A stretch of DNA of 64,000 nt from Rosa chinensis (taxonomy: Eukaryota; Streptophyta; Magnoliopsida; Rosales; Rosaceae). The stretch lies in NCBI RefSeq assembly GCF_002994745.2, contig NC_037094.1:67332319-67396318 (forward strand). Reading direction: 5' to 3'. Position 1 is the first letter of the stretch, and each line of letters opens with the position of its first letter. Made by a program: the position numbers and the translations under genes. The notes under the pieces are model-generated. The model had not been told where the DNA came from. It was given only the letters and a program-made list of their open reading frames with translations, and made no database searches. Of this stretch, positions 11,416 through 22,796 are shown in pieces.

Positions 11416-11574
11416 GGTTAAAGACTTGTTACTCCTCAAACTTTTCATTAGAAAACAGTTTAGTACCTCACCTTTCAAATTAAACTGGATAGTTCTTATT
11501 CTCTCTAATTCTCACACAACAGGTCCACAACATGTCCAAAATAACTATTATACCCTCACTTCCTCTTTTTTTAT

Positions 11575-11635
<61 letters not shown>

Positions 11636-12751
11636 TATATTTTTTTTCCTTCCTCTTTTTAATTTTTTTATTCTCTCTCTCTCCCCCTCTCCAAGTTCAT
11701 GCCGACATCTCCACGCAAGAGCTCGGTGTGGGTCACCAAGATGTGTTGCCGATACATATGGTGTCGCCGGTAGTTGGGCGCCGGCAGTAGGTGGGGTGTT
11801 GTTCACCAAAAGGCGGTGAGGTGTGACAACAATAGCAGCTTGTGGATTGTCGGTAAGGGATGCCAAGTGCCTGTTTGAACTGAGGTGAAGAGACGAGGAG
11901 TTGTTGGGATGAGGACAACAACACAGGGAGTTGGGTTGTGCAATTGCCACAGAGAGATGCCATTGTTCCCTGCGTACAAGACTAGTGCTGAGATGTGGAG
12001 TGGTGACAGGAGGAGCTACCGGGATGGGTACCCAGATTTGTCAACCATGGTGAAAGGAAATCTGGGATTTAGCTTATCTCTCCTTGTTTCTCTCTCATAC
12101 ATGAATCCACAACTTTGAGGTTTGCAAATGTGATTAGTGGAAGAAGAGATAGGCTTTTGGTGGTGTTGTGTCGGACCAGGTTGTCAAAATCAATTCTGGA
12201 TATTGGTTTGCTGGCGCTTGAGTTCACTTTTGGGCATCGCCGGACAACATGGGGAAGGGGTTTTGCTCGTCAAGGGTCGGTGAGCATGGCAGAGGCAGTA
12301 GTGAGCCACAAATATGATCGAAGTTAGTCGACCACAAAGAGAAAATCTGATATTATAATCTCTCTCCACCTCTCTATCTCATCAATTAACCCAACCCAGA
12401 ACCATTAAATTTTTGGATTTTGGAAGTTACTGAATAGGAGTGGTGATCGTTGCTGACCAGAGAAGGAAGGAGTTGTTTGTGGCGTGGCCGAGGTTTGTTG
12501 AGCAGCTGCAGGTCATCGATCTTTGCGAGTAAGAAAAGGTTTGGGTGCCTCGCCGGACAATGTGGATAGTCCAAGCATAAGTCAAAAGATAAAAATACAA
12601 AAGAGGGAAAAAAAAATGGAGGGGTATAATAGTCATTTTGGACCTGCTGTATGAGAATTAAAGAGAATAAGGACTATTTTGTTTAATTTGAAAGGCGAGG
12701 GACTAAACTGTTTTCCAGGAAAAAGTTTGAGGAGTAACAAGTATTTAACCC
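11415..12751. mobile_element. MULE-like non-autonomous DNA transposon M1
   Basis: Long terminal inverted repeats of about 140 bp: the left end starts GGGTTAAAGACTTGTTACTC, and the right end, reverse complemented, starts GGGTTAAATACTTGTTACTC. They stay alignable through CTATTATACCC. It is flanked by a perfect 9-bp TSD of 8 T plus A (11406-11414 and 12752-12760). Long TIRs with a 9-bp TSD are the hallmark of Mutator-like elements. The interior (about 11640-12600) is GC-richer and has no transposase. Whether it is captured host sequence cannot be told by eye. Confidence 0.85.
11578..11638. repeat. Compound (TC)n(TA)n microsatellite
   Basis: A run of TC dinucleotides followed by TA dinucleotides inside M1; any apparent ORF across it is a repeat artefact. 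Confidence 0.9.
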
Positions 12752-12894
12752 TTTTTTTTAATATAGAGTGGCGGTAGAAAAAGAAATTTTTTTCTTCTTC
12801 TAGGGTCTTGGTTTTTTTTTTCGACAGGAAGAAGAAAGAAAATAGAAAATTAGAGTTTTTTTCTTGGCTATTGGCTTTGAGCGTGCTGATAACG

Positions 12895-13089
12895 TGTAAA
12901 AGTAAAATGAGAATTGGAATTGGTCTACTCATTTCATTTTATAGTTCATTTATATAGAGATAGAATTACAATGGAAATATCAATTACAATAATGATACTA
13001 AATGCTGATTGAGTTGTGATTTGTAATTCCTTGATTCCCTCTTCGTTAGTTACTCTGACGAAAGCACATAATGTGCTTTTCCTTTAACA
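12895..13089 (-). repeat. C1 5' LTR
   Basis: 195 bp, TGTTAAAGG...CTTTTACA on the minus strand, followed by the TSD copy AAGAT. A TATA-like TATATAAATG sits mid-LTR. Just inside is CGTTATCAGCACGC, a sequence often found next to copia LTRs and probably covering the primer site, though I cannot name the tRNA. Confidence 0.9.
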
Positions 13090-13267
13090 AAGATGAGTTA
13101 ATTGTTCATCATTGTTCATGTGATGCCCCGGAAATTCGTATTTATTTTTCGAGGATTTTTCGGAATCTAAATTCTGATTTTTGGACGATTTCGTGGCTCG
13201 TGGATGGAGCAGAAGTGTTTCGGGAGAATAATTATTCGAAGAATATGGTTTTAGGGGGGTTGCAAAG

Positions 13268-13421
13268 GTTGACTTTTTATTCGTTGGGATTCTCCAAAAA
13301 CTTCCTTCACGAAAGTTGTGGAGTGCGTCACTACGAGTTCGTGGACATGTGGAACACGTCAATCGGAGTTCGTATGAAGAAGTTATGACCATTGAAAGAA
13401 GTTTCCATTTTGGTATAAATA
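13268..13421 (+). promoter_or_regulatory. LTR C U3 promoter core
   Basis: Ordered blocks GTTGACTTTTT, TTCCTTCACGAAAGTTG, ACATGTGGAAC, TCGGAGTTCGTATG, AGTTATG and TATAAATA. They align with LTR A and D although the sequence between blocks differs. Confidence 0.75.
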
Positions 13422-14639
13422 AGGAATTTTTGAAAAATCATTTCATAAATTCACTTTCCTTTTCCGGAAAGTTTCTTCTCTCTCTCTCTCTTCTCTCTCG
13501 GCTACACCTTCAGTATTGAAGAAACTCGGCTGACCCGACCCGAACTCGGACGATCTGACCCGGATTTTCAAGCGAACTCCAGCGGTCTCTGGCGACGAAA
13601 CTCTCCAGATCAAATCGCCTGCTAGCTCTGGTAGTCCTTGTGGTGTCCTCTAGCGGCGATTCTTGGTGGTGGCGGCGCTAGAAGGCGGCGAAGATTCTTG
13701 TATTCGGACCCGATTGATTCTCCGATCTCCGACGTCGGCGAGGCTTCAAGTCTTCTTGGTTGAGCTCAGAGTAGCCTTCTTGATCAATCCTTGGTGGTTG
13801 TTTGGATCGATTCACGTGAAACTTGATTCAACTAGGATTGAACAGTAATCCACGGCTTGTGAGGTAGTTTTCGATCCTTTATGCTTGTTTTCTGACTTCG
13901 AGCTAATTATGAAAATTCACAAGCATGCTTAGATGAAACTTTTTGATGTTGGGAGTTTTGTGAAATAATGAGTTTTGGCCGGCGGTGGTGAGCCACCGCC
14001 TGTGGCGGCGTTCTGGTGGTTTTCCGGCCATGTAGGGAACTGTTTTTGGTATTATATATGTTCTACTCGTTGACACTAGTGTTTCGATATATAATATGCA
14101 AATTTTGGAGTTCGAATGGATTTGTTATGATTTTTACAGTTTCATACCGGTTGATTTATTTGATCCGTGAGGATTCGAGCTTCCGATCGACTTGTGGTTT
14201 GGACACATCGATCGTAGAAGTGTTCTATAGACTTAGGGAGGTCTCGAATATAGTTTCGCCTCAATTGGCGTTACTTTTGGGATTTGGGTTCAAAACGGAG
14301 GTTTCGAACTTTAATCACTTTGTGATTCGTGCACTGAATCAAGACCCTATGTGGTCAGGTGCTTGTTGGACTTGTTGAACGGATTTCGGTGATTGTGCTT
14401 GTTTTGGTTCTCTTGTGAAGATGCAGCGGGATTCAAAGGTGAGTAAATCTTACGATATTTGTTATGAGCAGGATCGATATTTGTTATGAGCAGGATCGAT
14501 ATTTGTTATGAGCGAGATTACCCTATTGTCTTAGAGTTATTAGGTTAACTATGACTATAGTGTGGTATTCCTGAGTGAATGACTATGTACATATATATTC
14601 ACGTGATATATATATGTATTGGTGTAATCTGTGTGATGA

Positions 14640-15120
14640 GTTGGATGATTTCTATCTATGTGATGACTGATGAAATTGTGTATTGAGTTGTGATTGTAGG
14701 ATATCATGTGTTGAGATACTATGGGTCTAATATGACCGTCTTAAGTGAGATTTAAGATATGGTAGCTTTTGTAGGAATATCTGTGTGATGAATCGATGAC
14801 ATCAGTATGATGAATCTTTGTGATGATTGTCATGTAAAGCTTGTGTAGAAATATCTGTGTAGCTTGTGTAGGAATATTTGTGTAATGATTGCTATCTGTG
14901 TGATGACTAGCAATGAATCTATGTGATGATCGCTATCTATGTGATGACCGGCGATATCTGTGTGATGAATATGCGTGATGATCGCTATCTATGTGATGAC
15001 CAGCGATATCTGTGTGATGATTAGTTGGATGATCGCTATCTGTGTGATGATCAGTAGGATGATGGCTATCTGTGTGACGATCGGTGAAATCTGTGCGATG
15101 ATCAGTGTGATGACTGCTTG
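14640..15120. repeat. Array of inverted repeats with a TATCTRTGTGATGAC loop
   Basis: Units of 30-40 bp with loop ATCTATGTGATGACC or ATCTGTGTGATGACT, always 15 bases in the three best copies. Arms: ATTGCT/AGCAAT (14888-14893 with 14909-14914), ATCGCT/GGCGAT with one wobble (14929-14934 with 14950-14955), ATCGCT/AGCGAT (14981-14986 with 15002-15007). ATTTC/GAAAT (14648-14652 with 14672-14676) encloses a longer loop. Further copies to 15120 are degenerate. Confidence 0.7.
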
Positions 15121-16161
15121 GTAACGGAGCTGAATTGTTATTAAGTTAACAATAATCGAGAAGACTGTTGTGATGGTCGGGGCTACCTACAGACATCAGT
15201 GTGAGATTATTATGACTACTTTGACTTGAATTGCTTGACTTAATGTGACCTCCTGAACTAAATTATATGCAGGGGTTACTATGAATTGTTTTGCTTGTTT
15301 TGAATTGTGATTGCTTTGTTTCTTCTTGATTGTATTGATTGATGGTTTGATTTATCTTGAAGACCATAGTGGTGACGATTGTGCTCTGTGTGAGGATAGG
15401 AAGGTGATTCATTATTTTCACCTTGATGTCATGTTGATGACAAAAAGCTCCTTGGGGGGGGGGGGAGGGAGGGAATGAGTGTGATTTGGAATTTGCTGTA
15501 GTGCGTTAGGATGGGGTCAAACATTACTTGAGGAAGTTTTGTATGACCGAAATTTATGTAATTGGATGCTAGGATTGAGGTTTTGAGCATGAGGCTTTAG
15601 TCACCAGTTGACTTATGTGAGCACAATATGGAAGGATATGGAATGGATGGTTGTACGTGTGAGATGTGTGCTTATCGTTGTTTAGGTTGTGGTGACTTAA
15701 GAAATGTGCTTTGCTTTGTGGTTTTGAGTTTACTCATACGAGCTTCATAAGCTTACCGAGTTTGTTATGTGGCAACCCGATGCACTATTCAATGGAATGG
15801 TGTAGGGGTTAATCCTGCAGGTCAAGGTAATCGTGGCTGAAGCTGAGGTGGCGCCTTTGCAGCTTTACGGTAGGAAGCTATCTTTGTGACTTTACTGTTG
15901 ATAAGGACTTCCGTTGTATAGTTACTTTGAGCAGCATTTACATTTTATTTTGTTGTTGACAATTTAATTCGTAAGCATTGTAATATATGACTCTGTGGAG
16001 CGGGTCAATATTGACATAATGGGTTCAGGGCATCAATATGTACTTAGGTTAAAAGGGAAAAAGTTTTTAGGTATTTTATATTGATAGTTGAACGTTCACG
16101 CATATGTAATTATGGGATTATATATATCAATTTTCATGTGTGTAAAATCAGGGGCATGACA

Positions 16162-16577
16162 GTTCATTCATAGCTGAAATTATTCTTTTGCCCTCATTTT
16201 ATTTTATTATTATTATTTTTTTATGATTTTGCCACTGACCTAGCTATATCGTATGTTGCCGTATAACCAGTCGCTTTCCTCTTTCTTCTACAATCATTCT
16301 CTCTAATTTCCAAGGATGACATAGAGGATGAAGTGATTCAAGAAGCTGATGAAGATGAGGAGCAAGAGAATGAAGCCCAGGACTAATATGGTACATACTG
16401 AACATTCTTTGATATTGTTATATTATCTAATAACTTTAAAGGTGTACAAACTTTATTCTTCCAATTTCATTCCAACAAAATGCTGAAAAATATATTAGGA
16501 ATAGTTGATCAAATATGTAATCTGATCTCTAGGCAAAGAATTATTTTATTTAAATTTCGAGAATTTGTACTTGAAAT
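16162..16577 (+). other. Possible host-gene remnant with an acidic terminal exon
   Basis: This stretch is not repeat-like. At 16315-16386, after a pyrimidine tract ending AATTTCCAAG (an acceptor-like AG), an open frame of 23 codons plus TAA reads DDIEDEVIQEADEDEEQENE and a few more residues. It is strongly acidic, like the C-terminal tail of many plant proteins. The upstream TTTTCTTTTT-rich sequence would suit an intron end. I cannot name the protein, and a chance match is possible. Confidence 0.35.
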
Positions 16578-17704
16578 CAATGGCGGATCTAGGATTCCAA
16601 GTTTGGTGGGGCTTAGACTTCTTAACATAGTGAAGGAAAAAAATAGTAGAGAATCTCGACGGTGCGAGAGAATTTAATTAATTAAAAAAAAAAAAGATAC
16701 ACCTAGTCAGATGGGGACATAATGAGCCTTATCCCTCAATTGCATATACAAAATTAAAAGACAAACTCAACAATAAAATAAACGTGCAATGCAATATAAT
16801 ACAAGAGCCATTATGCCAATACATTTATCAAAATAACAAGATTTAAATATTTAATGACGATATTAGTCTATTACCTTTGCTTATGAGTTTTGAGGCGTTC
16901 TCCTCACTAACCTCACTGACTGAGTGCAACACTGCAACTAATACGATCTGTCAATCATGAATTTGCAATTGAAGAAGAAATCAACATTAATTGGAAATCA
17001 ATTTATCAAACCCATTTCAAACTACCCAATCAGTATCATTACCTTAATTAAAATCAAGTAATCAACATCAAGATCAAAAGGAAATTGAACTGTCAAATGA
17101 CCATTTCAACCAGTTAATCACTTAATCAGTAAGCTCAAAAGCTCATAAAAATCAATTATATCATTTATTCATTTTGACTGTTTGCAATTATACCATCAAG
17201 ATCAACTGGATTACTGGAAATCCGAAAATCGAAATCGAACCCATTTCAACTGGAAATCCAAAATCGAACCTGGACTCCTGGAGGCGGAGCTTGGAAACCG
17301 GAGAGCTGGAGAGGAGGAGACAGGTTACTGGACAGACTCTCCAACCCCGAGTTCGGTGGTGGCAGGTGGGGCTTGAAAGGCTGGAGCCTGGAGGCGGAGC
17401 TCGAAGACTCTCCAACCTTGAGTTAGGCGATGGCCATTGGGGTTTGAAAGACTGGAGCCTGGAGCTCGGTTGCTAACTTGCTGGTTCTAGCCTTGCACTC
17501 TTGTAGGTTGCCGAGTCGGGAGTGCTCCAAGGATTGGATTGAGTTCAGCGGGAGGGCTTGAAAGGAGAGAACTAGTCTATAAAAAAAGAATAATAATAAT
17601 AATAATAAAATATAAAATAAAAAAGCTATGTACCTTTGTTTTTTTGGGCCCATAAAGCCCCGTAGGGCATGAGCCCTACCCAGCCCGGGCTAGATCTGCC
17701 CTTG
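16578..17704. mobile_element. hAT-like non-autonomous DNA element
   Basis: Ends are imperfect inverted repeats: the left reads CAATGGCGGATCTAGG, and the right, reverse complemented, reads CAAGGGCAGATCTAGC. Flanking 8-bp sequences CTTGAAAT (16570-16577) and CTTGTAAT (17705-17712) match at 7 of 8 positions, and 8-bp TSDs are typical of hAT. No transposase frame is visible. The 17270-17470 part is GC-richer and includes a direct repeat around CTGGAGCCTGGAG. Superfamily assignment is inference from TSD length. Confidence 0.6.
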
Positions 17705-17809
17705 CTTGTAATAATGTTATGCGTTACTCAAAAAATAGGGAGACGGTTTATTCTTATTCATTGTTTGTTGTTGGTAAATGATCACTGTGCTGAATTGGTG
17801 GTGCTGCAG

Positions 17810-17868
17810 GATCATAGTTTATGCTGATGTGCCTTTGCTTGGGGTTTTAAGGCAGCTTGGCTTCTCAG
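17810..17868 (+). other. Exon-like fragment with canonical splice borders
   Basis: 59 bases between a CTGCAG acceptor and a CAG/GTACGT donor. The open phase reads IIVYADVPLLGVLRQLGFS, which has protein-like composition. It lies beyond the hAT-like element and could belong to the same broken host locus as 16315-16386, though the stop at 16384 argues they are not consecutive exons. I do not recognise the protein. Confidence 0.3.
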
Positions 17869-18059
17869 GTACGTGTTTGCTCTTTATTTGCATCCAAATG
17901 TTTTCTACTGTTTGTTTTTCAAGAAGCTGAGCAGGAAACATGCATAGTTTGAGTAATAACACCAATAGTCCAGAATGTTTAAATGTAGACAAGGCATAAT
18001 AGTGAACTGAATGATTTAGTATAATGAGCTCTATGCTGAAAACTATGATGAGAAAAAAT

Positions 18060-18460
18060 TGTTAGTATAACATACCTCCTAGGCACAAGTATCAGAAGCA
18101 CAAGACTCATATCGCCAATACATAAGCAAGGAAAGCTCCCAACTGAGGGTCCCGATACCCCTTGGGGCAATATCGGGAACCCGAGCGTCCCACACCTAAA
18201 GAAAAGGAACCAAGCTCCCACAAATCTGCTACATTAAGGTCATCTCCAATAACCCAAAGAGGTAACTGTTTACTATCGCTTTCCATTATTATTATCTTAT
18301 AACGATACTAACTTAGGCATCGGAGCTTTAACAGCCGGCACACTTGGTTTTCCCTCTGACCTTTGTCTGTTTTGCAAATAAGCGAGACCGATAGCGATAG
18401 TAGCAAACCGAGATATCCCGTGTTTAGCTGGACCAGACCCCTCTCGAGAAAGCTTAAACA
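18060..18460 (+). repeat. Putative 5' LTR of T
   Basis: Runs TGTTAGTATAAC...AGCTTAAACA and abuts a primer-site-like TTTGGCACTAGAAGGA. About 400 bp suits several Tat elements. The left border is an estimate because there is no partner LTR or TSD to test it. Confidence 0.45.
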
Positions 18461-18462
18461 TT

Positions 18463-18476
18463 TGGCACTAGAAGGA
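18463..18476 (+). other. Primer-site-like sequence of T
   Basis: TGGCACTAGAAGGA directly follows the LTR end and precedes gag by about 40 bp. It resembles the TGGCGCTAGAAGGA-type primer region common in Tat elements; the tRNA is not assigned. Confidence 0.5.
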
Positions 18477-18514
18477 CTCCCCTCGCTCCTTGCTGGCAAG
18501 ACAACACATCGTCA

Positions 18515-19939
18515 ATGGCTACCCGCACCCCCGACACCAATAGCGACCATCCGCCCCACGAGGCAGCGACCCTTGAGGTCTAGCGGACACTCTAGTTCCA
18601 GAGCCCGAACACCGAGACACGCTCTGTCATGACCATTGATCCCACCATAGCACTAGAAATAGTAATGCGCTACCTAATGGAGACACGTGCACAGGCTGAG
18701 GCCGAGCATGCGGCAACTGCAACAGCTCGCCGAGAGGTCGAAAATATGACAAACCAGAATCGCATCATTTGGGAAGCACTCCAGCGGCGAGTTGCGAACA
18801 ACGAGGCACTGGACAGGGCCCGTCAGCAGGAGACCCCAATACTGACTATTGTTGGTGTCCCGACACCCGGAGCAGTCCTTACTACGGACCCAAGCACCGG
18901 TCCCACTGGCACTTCTATACCACAAAGTGTAACTTTTGGAAGCCCCATGGGCCCTACCCAGGGCAGCACCAGCATTGGGCCGCAAGTCATCTACTTGAAC
19001 TCCCCTCTTCTAGCCAATCAACTCGGCACAGCGCCACCACCCGATATGGCAGGGATATCGGGCACTAACGCAGCTACAACCACCAATATACCTCCACCCG
19101 ACCCCAACACTCGATTGTTACTCCAAATGAACGAAACCATCGCCTCTTTGCAGGCACAGATTGAGAGTGCCAAGAGCAAAACCGGCTGGCAACAAATCAG
19201 GACTAACTTCCAGGGAAAAATGGGACCATTCACTCCCCGGATACAAGCCGAGAAGCGTCCACCGGAGGCCAAACCCTTCAAGATTGAGAAATACAATGGC
19301 AACAAAGACCCATACCACCACCTGGAAGTCTTCCAATCCCTGCTACATGGAACCTGATACACGGATGCAATGGCATGCCACGCATTCGAGGAAACCCTAA
19401 CGGACGAAGCCTTGCGATGGTTCCTTAACCTCCCTGCTAATTCCATCGACAGCTTCCAGGAGCTCGGGGATAAGTTCCTACGCCGATTTATCTTATGCAA
19501 CAGTGGGTATCGCATGACACCTGATCTATTTAGGCTCAAGCAACTGCCAAACGAGTGATTACGAGACTTCGTCTGCCGATGGCAAAAACAAGCTACACAA
19601 TGTCACTCCCTTGACCCAGCCCTCGCGGCATCGGCATTCAAGCACGCACTCCAGCCGGGATACTTCCTGTTGCAAATTAATACCAATCCCCCCGCGACAT
19701 ATGATGACCTCCTCGATGCCGCTACCGCTTTCGTGCAGGCCGAGTACGACACCTTTGGTTGCAACAACAGCAACAACACCCACCTAGTTACTGCACGTCA
19801 ACTTAACAACCCCATGGGAACCACCGATAGCAGAAACAAATACACCAATAGGGACGAGCCTATCCAACACAACAGAACCCCACAAGAGCGGCAAAGTTAC
19901 AATGATAAACAGGATAAACAGTATGGGAAGAGCCCCTAG
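18515..19939 (+). pseudogene. T gag
   Basis: One frame from ATG 18515 carries three internal stops before its end: a TAG near 18575, TGA at 19355 and TGA at 19556. The N-terminus is Pro/Thr-rich, then a long helical segment (about 18680-18840) and a Pro/Gly/Thr-rich stretch. The gag core follows: PPEAKPFKIEKYNGNKDPY, then AFEETLTDEALRWFLNLP, SFQELGDKFLRRF and LKQLPNE, and after the stop a WQKQATQ block. This pattern (YxGxxDPxxHLxxF, then ALRWFxxLP, then SFxxLxxxFxxxF) is typical of Tat gag. The frame is otherwise intact, so inactivation was by a few CpG-type and nonsense changes. Confidence 0.85.
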
Positions 19940-20305
19940 AAGCCAAAGTACAACTCCTCAAGCAGTCGGTATTGCGATGCACCATACAGCAGTACCCGAC
20001 ACAAGGATAACCAGTGATTCGAGGCACCTCGATACCAGGTTTACACCACACTCACCTCTTCTTATGAAGAGATCTGGAATAACCATAAAGATACCATCCC
20101 GCGCCCACAGCGACGCAAACCTTGCTAGGCCAAACCACGAGATAATGGCAAATATTGTACATACCATGAGGGATCCGGCCACCTTACTAATATCTGCTGG
20201 GCACTAAAAAACGCTATTGAGCACCTCATTCAAAGTGGCCAGCTCTCACAGTATAACACTCCTGCAACTGGAGCCAATGCCATTGAAATCTACGGACAGA
20301 TTCTA

Positions 20306-20706
20306 ATGATACATGGAGGTGCCCCGCACGCACCCGAGACTCATTATGCACAGAAGTACCAAGGCCCTAAGGGCCAGGAGGTGTTGGGACTCAACCACGG
20401 CTGCCATACCCCACAAGTGGAGTGGGACTCGATTGCTTTTAGTTGCAGCGAGGACACCATAAAGAAGCACCATAACGACCCATTCTTAATCACCATGGTC
20501 ATTGACCACTATAAATGCCACCAGGTCCTGGTCGACAGTGGCGCAGCGATCAGCGTCATGTTTGGCAGTTGCTACAAAGGCCTAAACCGAGATAAGAAGA
20601 AACTCACCCAAGATCATGAGCCCTTAATCAGCTTGGCAAGGGAAATCACGCAGCCCTTGGGGTCCAATAACCTATGGATCACACTCAGTGGAGGCCGCAT
20701 TATCGC
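20306..20706 (+). pseudogene. T aspartic protease, interrupted by H
   Basis: The same frame as gag continues here. HYKCHQVLVDSGAAISVMF contains the DSGA active site of retropepsin-like proteases that process the polyprotein. Upstream are a basic DDPF-like region and a VEWDSIAF block usual in Tat. The frame is cut at 20706 by element H. When H and one TSD copy are discounted, the distance to 38976 keeps the same phase, so protease reads directly into ILGRDAIWG at about 39013. Confidence 0.85.
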
Positions 20707-20792
20707 TGTCCTATATAAAATTAGTGCTCAATTTAAAACCCTATCAATGTAGTAAGAATAAGTATGGATCATTCTCAACTGGAGATTAGGGC

Positions 20793-22796
20793 TGATCGAG
20801 CTAATATTTTCTATGTTTTTAGTATCATTTTCCCTATATTTTACTTAGTTATTCCTTTAACAATATCATTTCTAACTTACTTTGTTATATCTAGGTAGAA
20901 ATGAACTTCAAACTCAAGAAATGAGCTAAGAAGAGCTAGAAATGAAAGAAATAAAGGCAAGGAGGAAATGAAGCACAGAAATGGGAAAGAAATGGAGAAA
21001 TGGAAACTTTCCTAATCTAAAACAGGAAATCCCAGTTGAAGTAGGAATCCTAATGCAACTAGGAAAGAGCTCGAAAAAATGGTGTTCGAAAATGAAGAAA
21101 TGACAGAGTCCTGGGTGGGCTAGGAAACCTTATGACACTAGGATTCCTGGTGGTGCTAGGAGATGCTGCGGCTTCAAGATGACTCAAGATAGTTCAAGAA
21201 TGTTCTAGAATGCACAAGGAATTTCGGCAACAAAGGAATGGGCTTTGAAATTATCCAATTGAGAAGCCTGGCCCAAAGATTAAAGCATGTGACTTGCACA
21301 TGAGTCTCTAGATCCTTCTTGATGTTTTGGAAGAACCCTAAATCGATTAATATTGGTTTTTGCCGAAAAATAATAGAAGATTCATGAAGATTTCGGCAAG
21401 AGTCCAATTAGGGTTATTTTCGATTTCTTTGGATATCTTAGAGAGGAAATAGAGGAATAAGAGTTGAATTATGATTCTCTATTCAAGGAAGCCGAAATTG
21501 AGTCTACATACATGGAGAATTTGGCCAAGAAGAAGGTGACTTGTTCTCTAATTCAAATGGAATTTTCTTATTGGTTGAATGATGTCACACAAGAGAGATT
21601 TCTTAGGAAATTAAACCCTAGGCCGTGCACTATATAAAGGAGGGGATACATGCCGTGCAATTCATCTCTCAACCCTGAATCAAAATCGCAATATCTCCCC
21701 TTTACTCTCTCAAGGTTTCGGCCTCTCCAAGTGTTCAAGAATTTGAAGCCGTGAAGCAAGTTCTTCCTCCATTCTTCATCCTTACCGTAGCTACCCTTGC
21801 CGTCCACCACCTTTGAAGACCTTCTTGCGTTCTTGAAGCATCTTTAAAAGTGTAACCATGAACCTTAGAACTTTGTTTTCGGTTTTGCTTTCTTGTAACT
21901 TTAAAATCGAATTGTGTAGCGTTCTAACTCTTTGGTTTTCTTGGATGATGCGATTTCATGTTAGAATAAAGTATTTGTTTTGATGTTTAGTTTCCAATAG
22001 CCTTGAAGCATGAATTCGTTTTAGGATTTTCAGATTTATAATTTTCAAAATCTCTATATGTTCTTGAATGTTTGTTGGTTTTGTTCTTCAATCCCATCTT
22101 TTATGTTTCGATTTCTTTGTTGACCGACTTAGGTTTCGAGTTGCATAATTGAATTCATAATGAGATGCTAGCGTTCTAGGTCTTGTTAATTAAAGTGAAA
22201 AACCTATAATTACTTAGGTAAACCAACAAAGAGAATTGCATGCTCGATTAGCGTTCTAACTTGTGTGTCTTTCTTAAATCAATCAAACTTTCTCAGTGTT
22301 TAATGCGTTGAATGTGTTTGTTATTGAATTGGTCACTCATTAGCATAACATGTTTAATAGGGTTAACTATGGTGCGTTCATCTAGTTAATTTAACTAAGG
22401 GAAGTAAAAAGAACTTATGCATGCGTTCATGGTTTGTTCTTGATTGATTTTGTTCAAGTGTGTATTTGATTCGAAAACTATGATTTGTGTCCTTAAATTC
22501 ATGTTAAAGGTTTTTAACTTCATCTCTACATCTCATCCGTTCATCTTATCTTAATTCTTGGTTAATTGGTCATTGTAATTAGTTAATTAGATAATTAGGT
22601 TAGTAATTAGAACAATTCTCGAAATCCCCCTTAATTCTTTGTAATTTTCGTAAATATTGTATGTCTTTAATTAATATTCTTTCTTTGATGCTTAAATGAC
22701 AGGAGCACCCTCAATCCCCGGATAGAACGATCCCTATTTGCTATATACTACAATTGTCAACAGGGTTAATTTTGAGAACTCTTTTAGAGTCCATCA
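20793..22796 (+). mobile_element. Solo LTR S1, H-like Athila family, opposite orientation
   Basis: TGATCGAGC...GAGTCCATCA with the perfect TSD AGGGC (20788-20792 and 22797-22801). It is about 2.0 kb with a TATATAAA box at 21631-21638. Its start, TATA region and end resemble the reverse complement of the H LTR, so it belongs to the same or a sister family. Near the end, GAACGATCCCT is also shared with the end of the G LTR. No internal sequence remains. Confidence 0.88.

Larger units (their letters stand above)
1791..13089 (-). mobile_element. Ty1/copia retrotransposon C1, complete but decayed, with two nested insertions
   Basis: Both LTRs are present (1791-2002 and 12895-13089) and are flanked by the perfect 5-bp TSD AAGAT (1786-1790 and 13090-13094). 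On the minus strand the order is 5' LTR, long purine-rich leader, gag, integrase, reverse transcriptase, RNase H, polypurine tract, 3' LTR. Integrase before reverse transcriptase is diagnostic of copia. A 2696-bp solo LTR (3053-5748) splits the RT/RNase H region and a MULE-like element (11415-12751) splits the leader. Removing both leaves about 7.3 kb. Several nonsense codons and frameshifts make it defective. LTRs differ by around 5 percent plus an indel by eye, so this is one of the older insertions here. Confidence 0.92.
13119..16161 (+). mobile_element. Solo LTR C (3.0 kb)
   Basis: Begins TGTGATGCCCCGG and ends AGGGGCATGACA, so the termini form an imperfect 11-bp inverted repeat. It is flanked by the perfect TSD GTTCA (13114-13118 and 16162-16166). 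No gag-pol, primer site or polypurine tract is present, so it is a solo LTR. Plus orientation is set by the U3 blocks and TATAAATA at 13414-13421. The tract after the TATA box (13480-14000) is CT-rich and then GC-rich, suggesting the transcribed region. Repeats at 14453-14515 (a GATATTTGTTATGAGCAG triplet) and 14640-15120 are internal. A G-run sits at about 15454. Confidence 0.88.

Noticed and set aside
10846..11483. Phe- or Lys-rich ORFs on both strands
   Set aside because: Products of the T-rich/A-rich copia leader; low complexity only.
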